Position numbers and translations under genes: made by a program. The notes below the pieces were generated by a model. The model saw only the letters and a program-made list of their open reading frames with translations. It was not told the origin of the DNA and made no database searches. From a bacterium (GTDB taxonomy: Bacteria > Bacillota_I > Bacilli_A > Acholeplasmatales > JAEDCM01), in contig JAILIR010000173.1 of NCBI GenBank assembly GCA_024695185.1, positions 1 through 6,360 on the forward strand: a DNA stretch of 6,360 nucleotides, in the 5' to 3' direction. Every line of letters begins with the position of its first letter. Position 1 is the stretch's first letter. This document shows, one piece after another, positions 1 to 5,573 of this stretch.

Positions 1-240
1 TACAGTATCTGGATTTAATGTAATAGTTTGAGATAATATTTCTCTATACATTATAGTTACACCACGGTTTAAAATTGATAATCTATTAACTTTCCTTGCT
101 GCCATGATTATTACGAAAATCAACGAAGCAAGTAAACTCATAACAACGCCATATAATGCTACATATGCAATCATTTCAGGCATTGAAACACCTTTTTTCC
201 TACTAATTTGAGGTCTTATCTGAGTAATGAGTTTCATCAT
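1..240 (-). CDS. Prepilin-like protein, minor pilin candidate (partial, C-terminus off the left edge)
   Basis: The minus-strand frame is open from position 240 to the window edge, giving 80 residues of N-terminal sequence. It starts MMKLITQIRPQISRKKG, then VSMPEM and a hydrophobic stretch of about 20 residues. This is a class III prepilin signal: a basic leader of 16-17 residues, cleavage after Gly by the prepilin peptidase, and Glu at mature position 5. The hydrophobic helix would hold the protein in the membrane before assembly and pack in the fibre core. The start lies inside the end of the upstream prepilin gene (38-bp overlap), so the two are probably translationally coupled. A GAGGTG Shine-Dalgarno (complement 245-250) sits 4 nt from the first ATG and 7 nt from the second, so the second (235-237) may be the true start. 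The missing C-terminus prevents assignment to a minor-pilin class. Confidence 0.85.
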   Translation of the reverse strand, partial: MMKLITQIRPQISRKKGVSMPEMIAYVALYGVVMSLLASLIFVIIMAARKVNRLSILNRGVTIMYREILSQTITLNPDTV

Positions 241-760
241 AAGTCACCTCTCTATTTGTGGAATATTTTATTGTAACTCTTGTTTTGTAATAACCTAGTT
301 TAGCAGATATCATATATATCTCTAGTTTTACATTGCTTTTGTTAAATACTGTATTATTTAGTTGAAAATGATCATTAGCGTTATTGCTGTATAAGTATTT
401 ATAGATTGATGAATTAGCACTTCCACCTGTTATGGTATCTAAAATAGAACCAGTATTTATAAAGTTTGTTGTAGTTGCTGTTTCATCAAATCCACCAACA
501 ACTACATATTTTTTCTCAGATAATGTAGGCCATGTAATGCTTTCATCAGTTAATTTATTCAATTTTATATCTCTTGCTAAAATAGCATCATATGTTTTAG
601 CCATTTCATTAGCCATAACATATTGTTGAGCTCTAAGCTGACCTTTGTATGATGTTATAACCATTGAAGTTATTGTTGTTGATGATATACCAATAATAAC
701 AATTGCAGCTAATAATTCAGCCATAGAAACGCCTTTTTTATTTTTCTTTATTATACCCAT
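203..760 (-). CDS. Prepilin-like protein, minor pilin candidate
   Basis: A 185-residue protein with a textbook class III signal. A 10-residue basic leader (MGIIKKNKKG) is followed by mature VSMAELLAAIVIIGI, with Glu at mature position 5 and a hydrophobic helix at about residues 13-35. After prepilin-peptidase cleavage about 175 residues remain, with a polar C-terminal domain presumably outside the membrane. The VSM.E motif is shared with the next gene on this strand, suggesting an old duplication or matched partners in one tip complex. The start is supported by AAGGGGTG just upstream (complement 765-772) and by a TTGAAA-17-TATAAT promoter about 55 nt upstream. Its location, divergent from pilB and pilC and away from the more pilin-like gene at 5574, suggests a minor pilin that primes assembly or caps the fibre. 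The globular domain is not one I recognise, so a GspI/J/H-type label would be a guess. Confidence 0.88.
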   Translation of the reverse strand: MGIIKKNKKGVSMAELLAAIVIIGISSTTITSMVITSYKGQLRAQQYVMANEMAKTYDAILARDIKLNKLTDESITWPTLSEKKYVVVGGFDETATTTNFINTGSILDTITGGSANSSIYKYLYSNNANDHFQLNNTVFNKSNVKLEIYMISAKLGYYKTRVTIKYSTNREVTYDETHYSDKTSN

Positions 761-813
761 TAAATCACCCCTTAGTGACTAAAATTTCAAATACAAACAC
801 GTATCTAATTATA

Positions 814-842
814 ATTATATATTATAATGGTGACATTTTCAA
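814..842 (-). promoter_or_regulatory. Sigma-A-type promoter of the minus-strand minor pilin operon
   Basis: On the minus strand TTGAAA (complement 837-842) is followed after exactly 17 nt by a perfect TATAAT (complement 814-819). This predicts a transcript start near 807 and a leader of about 47 nt before the ATG at 760. The -10 overlaps a 7-bp AT-only inverted repeat (808-814 and 822-828), which may simply reflect base composition. Confidence 0.7.
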
Positions 843-881
843 CATTTTGCCTTTTTTTATTATAAATTTATTATATTAGCC

Positions 882-895
882 TTAAAACGCTTACA
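882..895 (+). promoter_or_regulatory. cre-like palindrome (CcpA/LacI-family operator candidate)
   Basis: TTAAAACGCTTACA matches the Bacillota catabolite-responsive-element pattern TGWNANCGNTNWCA at 13 of 14 positions. Its reverse complement TGTAAGCGTTTTAA also matches 13 of 14. It lies between the two divergent promoters, with its centre about 81 nt from each predicted transcript start. The match is seen in the sequence. Binding by CcpA or another LacI-family regulator is inference. Confidence 0.4.
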
Positions 896-919
896 AAAAA
901 AGTTTAAAAAAGTTGAAAA
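895..919. promoter_or_regulatory. Phased A-tracts upstream of the plus-strand operon
   Basis: A-runs begin at 895, 906 and 916 (AAAAAAAGTTT, AAAAAAGTTG, AAAA), 10-11 bp apart. In-phase A-tracts bend DNA, and A-rich DNA here could also act as an UP-like element, although the predicted -35 begins 16 bp further on. In such AT-rich DNA this is suggestive only. Confidence 0.35.
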
Positions 920-934
920 TATGGAAATATTGTG

Positions 935-963
935 TAGAAATTATTATATAATTTTGATATAAT
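935..963 (+). promoter_or_regulatory. TG-extended -10 promoter of the 982-pilB-pilC operon
   Basis: A perfect TATAAT (958-963) is preceded by TGA, giving the extended -10 TGATATAAT. At 17 nt upstream is a weak -35, TAGAAA (935-940). The predicted start near 970 falls at the Shine-Dalgarno, so the leader would be very short. A second TATAAT at 947-952 has no convincing -35. Confidence 0.5.
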
Positions 964-981
964 AAAATAGAGGTGGTATAG

Positions 982-2322
982 ATGAAAGGATTAAGAAAAA
1001 ATATATATGCTATAACAGTAATTGCATTGTTCTCAATTGCTTTTGCTATGTTAGTGTTATTTCTTGCCTTATTTTCATCTTCAACAGCTGTAGATGGTAC
1101 AACTGTAGGAAGTGTTTATATTGGCGATCAAAAACCAAATACGGATGGTAGAAAACAAAAACTTACAGAAGGTGTTCTTTCATGGCAAAAAGATGCTAGA
1201 TACACTATTAGTTTTCAAAACTATAATTTTGTAATTGGAAGAACTGACAAATTAGATGATGAAGGCAATCCTATGTATGATGAAGAAGGTAACCAATTAT
1301 TTAATGATGAAGGTTTGTCGTTCTTAAAATTTGATTACGCTGAAACAAATAGATTAATTAAAAACGATAGTTCGGATAATGAAGCAATTTTCGTTCTTTC
1401 AGATGAGAAAAAAGAGGAATTTTATCAAACACTTGTTCTAAATTTTGGAAAAGATGCTGTTGACTTAAGATTCTTTAATTTTGATGGTGATGGCGGATTG
1501 TTACAAAGAATTATGCAAGATGCCAGAGAAATGAATACAAAATGTGACTATGATTTATATGATTATTTAAATGATAGTTGGAATGTAAGTGAAGTTTCTG
1601 ATATTTCTATTAGCAATTTAACTTCTGCTAAAGTTGATTTCTTATGTAATATTTTTGCAGATAAAGAAATAGTAATTGCACCACAAAAAAGTGATGAAGG
1701 CAAGCTTGGTTTCTCGACAATTGAGTTCTTTTCAAAAGAAGAATTTGCTAATGAAGGTTTAACAAGCTCAGATATGTCAATTATTGCAACTGGTTTTGCT
1801 GCAGTAGTTCAAAATTCAAGCTTAACTGTAACTGTAAAAAATCAAGGCTACATTTCTGATAGATATTATGCATTTGATGATATGACAGCTAGAGTAAATG
1901 TAAAAGATGGTACTGACTTGAGAATCATGAATCCAGAAACACATGAGTATATAATAATCATTCAAAAAGGCGCAGATGGAATTGATGGCACATCTTCTTT
2001 AAGATTCATCTTAAAGGGTTCGAAACTCGTTAATAAGTATACTGTTGTAAAAAACGACAATTCTATTCCTTTTGAAACAGTTTATGACAGCAATGCTACT
2101 GATACATCTTACGATCCAACTTATATGGAAGCGGATACATATAAAGGAGGCTGCTATTCTTGGGCTTATCAAGAAGGTAGAGACACTAACCTTTATAGTT
2201 TTACTAAAATAGTAGAGTATGTTGATGGGACAACAGCTGAAATTGAAATTTATCCTAAACAAGAATTCTACAATGGTCGCGATGAATTACGTCATTGGAC
2301 TAAAAACGGCTATAAAGCATAA
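982..2322 (+). CDS. Membrane-anchored T4P-locus protein of unknown function
   Basis: I do not recognise the family of this 446-residue protein. It has a short basic N-terminus (K2, R5, K6) and one long hydrophobic segment at residues 8-31, followed by SSSTAVDG. The segment is longer than a usual signal-peptide core, so I favour a membrane anchor, although cleavage after A36 is possible. The remaining 410 residues look soluble and acidic, and should lie outside the cell. There is no prepilin signal (no Gly cleavage site with Glu at +5). Visible features are an eight-residue acidic repeat at 92-111 (DDEGN, DEEGN, NDEG), a DGDGG motif at 168-172 and three cysteines. The start has GAGGTGG 5 nt upstream. 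The gene is first in the operon and ends 16 bp before pilB, so a role in pilus assembly, anchoring or surface function is likely but not shown. Almost all its arginines are AGA, unlike pilB. Confidence 0.85.
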   Translation: MKGLRKNIYAITVIALFSIAFAMLVLFLALFSSSTAVDGTTVGSVYIGDQKPNTDGRKQKLTEGVLSWQKDARYTISFQNYNFVIGRTDKLDDEGNPMYDEEGNQLFNDEGLSFLKFDYAETNRLIKNDSSDNEAIFVLSDEKKEEFYQTLVLNFGKDAVDLRFFNFDGDGGLLQRIMQDAREMNTKCDYDLYDYLNDSWNVSEVSDISISNLTSAKVDFLCNIFADKEIVIAPQKSDEGKLGFSTIEFFSKEEFANEGLTSSDMSIIATGFAAVVQNSSLTVTVKNQGYISDRYYAFDDMTARVNVKDGTDLRIMNPETHEYIIIIQKGADGIDGTSSLRFILKGSKLVNKYTVVKNDNSIPFETVYDSNATDTSYDPTYMEADTYKGGCYSWAYQEGRDTNLYSFTKIVEYVDGTTAEIEIYPKQEFYNGRDELRHWTKNGYKA

Positions 2323-2338
2323 GAAAGGAGATTAAATT

Positions 2339-4024
2339 ATGGCAGTTATTAAGAGAATTGGTGATATTCTAATTGAAAATGCGATGATTACTCCTGGACA
2401 ATTAGACGATGCACTTGAAAAGAAATTACCTAATGAGCGTGTCGGGCAAGCTCTAGTTAGATTAAAATATATTTCTGAAGGACAAATTCTAAAGGTATTA
2501 GAAGCTTCTACAGGAATTGAACGTGTTACACTATCAAAAGTAGACATTGATGAAACTGCACTACCTCTAATTGATGAAGCATTCGCTCGTCAAAAGAAAG
2601 TTTTACCACTTCATGTTGATACACAAAAGGGTGTATTAGACATAGTTATCAATGACCCACTAGATTTTGGTGTAATTGAAGACGTTCGTATTGTTACTGG
2701 ATATAAACCAAAAGCTTTCTCTGCAACACTACAAGAAATTGATGCAGCTATTGAAAAATATTATGGATTTAGCCGTGTTATGAACCAATTAGGTGCAGAT
2801 GGAAGAGAAAAAACAGAAGTTATTAGTGGTGATGGTACTGATTCTGATGAGGATACAAATGATGAAACTCCAATCGTACAGTTAGTTAACCAAATACTAG
2901 CTGCAGCAGTTTATCAAAGAGCATCAGATATTCACATTGACCCACTTGACAATAAAATTATTGTAAGATATCGTATTGATGGTGTTTTGGATACTGTAAG
3001 AGAATTGCCTATTAAGATTCAAACACAATTAATAAGCCGTATCAAGGTTATGTCTGGTATGGATATTACAGAAGCACGTATTCCACAAGATGGTCGTATT
3101 CAAACAATCATTAATGGTAAGCACGTAGACCTTCGTATTTCTACACTACCTACAGTACGTGGTGAAAAAACCGTTATGCGTATCTTGGACTTATCAGGTA
3201 GTGAAAACCATATTAAAGACTTACAATTATCAGAAGAAGACGATAAGAAGATTCGTGGAATGATCTCACTTCCAAATGGTATCATTCTAGTATCAGGTCC
3301 TACTGGTTCAGGTAAAACAACAACTCTATATGCATGTTTAAATGAACTTAACACTCCAGGTGTTAACATCATTACAGTAGAGGACCCAGTAGAAATTAAG
3401 GTTGAGGGAATCAACCAAGTACAAACACAAGCAGAAGTTAACATGACATTCGCAAGTGCCTTAAGAGCAATCTTACGTCAAGACCCTAACGTAGTAATGG
3501 TCGGAGAAATCCGTGACGTTGAAACAGCAAATATCGCTGTAAGAGCGTCTTTAACAGGTCACTTAGTATTATCTACAATACATACAAACGATGCTGTACG
3601 TACAGTTACTCGTTTACTAGATATGGGTGTTGAACCATTCCAAATTTCATCTTCACTTGCTGGAGTTATTGCGCAACGTCTAGTTCGTAGACTTTGCGAT
3701 GAATGTAAGTATGAAGATGCAATTACAACACAAGAAAAGATTATATTTGAAAAATATGGATTTAAAAATGTAACTAAGATTTATAGAAAGAAAGGCTGTG
3801 CTTCATGTAATAATAAAGGTTACAGAGGCCGTGCAGGTATCTTTGAAATCTTAGTATTAGATGATGATATGAGAAGATTAATCAACCAAAACGCTGACGT
3901 TCTAGATCTTCAAGAATGTGCTAGACGTGGTGGTATGATGACACTTATGCAATCAGGTTTAAGTAAAATTTTACTTGGTGTAACAACATTTGAAGAAGTA
4001 ATGAGAGTTGCCACAGGTGACTAA
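2339..4024 (+). CDS. pilB: Type IV pilus assembly ATPase PilB (GspE family)
   Basis: A 561-residue hexameric secretion ATPase that should power pilus extension at the cytoplasmic face of the platform protein. An N-terminal MshEN/GspE-N-type domain shows two 24-residue motifs (R6-K29 and R34-S57). The catalytic core has the Walker A GPTGSGKTT (320-328), the Asp box ITVEDPVE (345-352), the Walker B region with MVGEIRD (387-393) and the His box GHLVLSTIHTND (407-418). Two CxxC pairs (C453/C456 and C487/C490) form the zinc site typical of PilB and GspE, followed by YRGRAGIFEIL. Length matches full PilB. Competence ComGA proteins are much shorter and lack the N-terminal domain. PilT retraction ATPases lack both the N-domain and the zinc site. 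AGGAG lies 8 nt before the ATG. CGT is the main arginine codon, suggesting stronger translational selection than in the gene upstream. Confidence 0.97.
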   Translation: MAVIKRIGDILIENAMITPGQLDDALEKKLPNERVGQALVRLKYISEGQILKVLEASTGIERVTLSKVDIDETALPLIDEAFARQKKVLPLHVDTQKGVLDIVINDPLDFGVIEDVRIVTGYKPKAFSATLQEIDAAIEKYYGFSRVMNQLGADGREKTEVISGDGTDSDEDTNDETPIVQLVNQILAAAVYQRASDIHIDPLDNKIIVRYRIDGVLDTVRELPIKIQTQLISRIKVMSGMDITEARIPQDGRIQTIINGKHVDLRISTLPTVRGEKTVMRILDLSGSENHIKDLQLSEEDDKKIRGMISLPNGIILVSGPTGSGKTTTLYACLNELNTPGVNIITVEDPVEIKVEGINQVQTQAEVNMTFASALRAILRQDPNVVMVGEIRDVETANIAVRASLTGHLVLSTIHTNDAVRTVTRLLDMGVEPFQISSSLAGVIAQRLVRRLCDECKYEDAITTQEKIIFEKYGFKNVTKIYRKKGCASCNNKGYRGRAGIFEILVLDDDMRRLINQNADVLDLQECARRGGMMTLMQSGLSKILLGVTTFEEVMRVATGD

Positions 4025-4080
4025 TTAGTTCTAATAAATAATGGCTAAACAAAGCCTTATACTCTAAATAAAATCGAAAG

Positions 4081-4123
4081 AAAGGAGTAGTAATTAGTTA
4101 GCTAATTACACACATTTTCTATG
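4081..4123 (+). promoter_or_regulatory. Shine-Dalgarno separated from the pilC start by a hairpin
   Basis: AAAGGAG (4081-4087) is the only good Shine-Dalgarno before pilC but lies 33 nt from the ATG at 4121. Between them is a perfect 8-bp inverted repeat, GTAATTAG (4090-4097) and CTAATTAC (4102-4109), with loop TTAG. If it folds, the unpaired distance falls to about 13 nt, so the hairpin may bridge the ribosome from SD to start. An in-frame TAA at 4103-4105, with no ATG, GTG or TTG after it, rules out an upstream start. Confidence 0.5.
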
Positions 4124-5356
4124 GCATTAGTAATGAAAAACTTCAAATATACTGCTATTAATGATAAGGGTAAAACAGTAAAAGGTCAAGCACAAGGCAC
4201 AAATAAGTCTATGGTTGAACGTTTTCTTGAATTGCAAAATATGTCTGTTGTATCAGTTGAAGAGCACAATACTCTTTTAACTAGATTACAAAACATGACT
4301 GTTGGAGCAACTTTTAAACCACAAATCTTATCATTCTATTTAAAACAATTAGGTGCCCTTCTTGGAGCAGGTCAAAAATTAATTGACTGTCTAGAAATGC
4401 TAGCAGCTCAACAAAAAGGTGCAGCATTAAAAAGAGTATGTTTTATTCTTTATCAGGAGGTTTATAATGGTTCAAAATTATCCAAGGCGTTTGAACTATT
4501 CCCAGCTGACTTTCCGCCTATCGTTATTGCGATGACTGAAGCAGGTGAAGCAACAGGTGAACTAGCAGATGTTTTACTTAGAACTGTGGAATATATGGAT
4601 AACCAAAGAAGATTAAATGGTTCTATTAAAAAAGCTATTAGAAAGCCAATGCTATATTTAGTTGGTTCACTAGCTGTTGCCGTAGTAATGACATTAACTG
4701 TATTCCCACAATTTATGTCATTATTTGATGGCTTAGGCGATGGATCAGCAAAACTTCCAATATTTACCCAAATATTCATTGAATTTTTAGCATTCTTAAA
4801 ATCTCCATGGGGTTGGGGTAGTGGTATTCTTATTGTAATACTAGTTGTATTATTTATCGTGTTCAATAAAACAAGTCCTAAGTTTAGAAGAACTAAAACA
4901 TTGATTTTCTTAAAGACTCCTGGATTTGGAAAATTAATTCAAATGAACCAACAAATAGTTCTTGCATCAACACTATCACAATTAATGGGACGTGGTGTAG
5001 GTGCAACAGAAGCTCTTGAAGTAACTAAGAAGGTTACTACAAACCCAATATTCCAAGAATTGCTAGAGGAAGCTCATACAAATGTTGTTCAAGGTAAAGG
5101 CTTTGCTAAGGCGTTTAGTGAATCTGAATTTATTGATCCTATCATGAAACGTATGATTGAAACTGGTGAAAAGACAAGTCAAATTCCACAATTACTAGCT
5201 TCACTTGATGGATATTTCAATGAAGTAGCAGATGTTAAGGTTAAACAAATAACTGCAACTATTCAACCAGTAGTTATGTTATTCGTTTATGCAATTGTAA
5301 TGTGTTTGTTAATGGCAATTATGTTACCACAATTACAACTTGCTACATCTGTATAA
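4121..5356 (+). CDS. pilC: Type IV pilus inner-membrane platform protein PilC (GspF family)
   Basis: A 411-residue polytopic membrane protein that couples PilB to pilin extraction from the membrane. The N-terminus FKYTAINDKGKTVKG is typical of PilC/GspF. Two repeated T2SSF domains follow, at about residues 70-200 and 275-400, with shared motifs such as LGALLGAGQKL against LSQLMGRGVGA, and MTEAGEATGEL against MIETGEKTSQI. Three hydrophobic segments are visible at about 178-200, 232-254 and 383-405, the usual topology. Length fits PilC rather than the shorter competence protein ComGB. It follows pilB after 96 bp and is followed directly by an intrinsic terminator, so it ends the operon. The start is uncertain between Met1 (4121) and Met5 (4133): neither has a nearby Shine-Dalgarno, and Met5 lies closer to the conserved FKY. 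Confidence 0.96.
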   Translation: MALVMKNFKYTAINDKGKTVKGQAQGTNKSMVERFLELQNMSVVSVEEHNTLLTRLQNMTVGATFKPQILSFYLKQLGALLGAGQKLIDCLEMLAAQQKGAALKRVCFILYQEVYNGSKLSKAFELFPADFPPIVIAMTEAGEATGELADVLLRTVEYMDNQRRLNGSIKKAIRKPMLYLVGSLAVAVVMTLTVFPQFMSLFDGLGDGSAKLPIFTQIFIEFLAFLKSPWGWGSGILIVILVVLFIVFNKTSPKFRRTKTLIFLKTPGFGKLIQMNQQIVLASTLSQLMGRGVGATEALEVTKKVTTNPIFQELLEEAHTNVVQGKGFAKAFSESEFIDPIMKRMIETGEKTSQIPQLLASLDGYFNEVADVKVKQITATIQPVVMLFVYAIVMCLLMAIMLPQLQLATSV

Positions 5357-5369
5357 TAATAAAAATGAT

Positions 5370-5396
5370 AAAGACTCTACCGAGTCTTTTTCTTTT
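5370..5396 (+). terminator. Intrinsic terminator after pilC
   Basis: A perfect 8-bp stem, AAAGACTC (5370-5377) and GAGTCTTT (5382-5389), has loop TACC and is followed by a T-rich run broken by one C. It begins 13 nt after the pilC stop and separates the assembly operon from the pilin gene. The reverse strand has a weaker T-rich tail, so some two-way activity is possible. Confidence 0.85.
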
Positions 5397-5403
5397 GTAA
5401 TTC

Positions 5404-5449
5404 AAAAAACGTTAATCTATTGTAAAAAAATTTACTTTTTTGTAAAAAA
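5404..5449. repeat. A-tracts at exact 20-bp intervals upstream of the pilin gene
   Basis: Runs of A begin at 5404, 5424 and 5444, exactly two helical turns apart. The last two belong to a 15-bp direct repeat, TTGTAAAAAAATTTA (5420-5434) and TTGTAAAAAAGTTTA (5440-5454), with 14 of 15 bases identical. Such phasing can bend DNA or place a protein on one face of the helix. The motif AAAAAAGTTTA also occurs at 896-906, upstream of the other plus-strand operon. Confidence 0.5.
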
Positions 5450-5453
5450 GTTT

Positions 5454-5468
5454 ATGAAAACGATTGCA
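5454..5468 (+). promoter_or_regulatory. cre site candidate (CcpA) upstream of the major pilin gene
   Basis: ATGAAAACGATTGCA fits the Bacillota cre consensus WTGNAANCGNWNNCW at all 15 positions, and the alternative TGWNANCGNTNWCA at 13 of 14. It lies in non-coding DNA between the pilC terminator and the pilin gene, about 105 nt before the ATG. Its likely position upstream of the promoter core would suit activation as well as repression. Catabolite control of T4P motility is known in Clostridium perfringens. Its use here is inference. Confidence 0.5.
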
Positions 5469-5496
5469 TTTTTGTTTGTTTTGTGCAAAAATATAG

Positions 5497-5523
5497 ATAG
5501 TAAGATAAGTCAAGTCTTACTAT
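5497..5523 (+). promoter_or_regulatory. Perfect 9-bp dyad in the pilin promoter or leader region
   Basis: ATAGTAAGA (5497-5505) and TCTTACTAT (5515-5523) are exact inverted repeats around a 9-nt centre, 50 nt before the pilin ATG. It is not followed by a U-run, so it is not a standard terminator. It may be an operator or a 5' mRNA hairpin that protects an abundant transcript. The promoter is not clear: TTGTGC (5481-5486), 17 nt, GATAAG (5504-5509) is one weak candidate and would overlap the dyad. TATAGA (5492-5497) is another -10 but lacks a well-spaced -35. Confidence 0.45.
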
Positions 5524-5573
5524 AAAAAAGAAAATTATAAAAATAGATAAAAAAGAAAAGGAGATTAAAAATT

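Noticed and set aside
4041..4067. Eight-codon ORF (MAKQSLIL) between pilB and pilC as a leader peptide
   Set aside because: No Shine-Dalgarno precedes it and no attenuator structure couples it to pilC.
4022..4099. 9-bp direct repeat TAATTAGTT at 4022-4030 and 4091-4099 as a mobile-element footprint
   Set aside because: The 60 bp between has no inverted ends or coding trace. A short AT-rich repeat of this kind is expected by chance.
2339..5356. Competence ComGA/ComGB pair
   Set aside because: Both proteins are too long, and PilB has the N-terminal MshEN-like domain that ComGA lacks.
5468..5492. 7-bp inverted repeat ATTTTTG and CAAAAAT upstream of the pilin gene
   Set aside because: Homopolymer-based arms with an 11-nt loop arise easily in this composition.
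5340..5525. 61-codon plus-strand ORF overlapping the end of pilC
   Set aside because: It begins inside pilC in another frame, runs through the terminator hairpin, the A-tracts and the cre-like site, and has no Shine-Dalgarno of its own.
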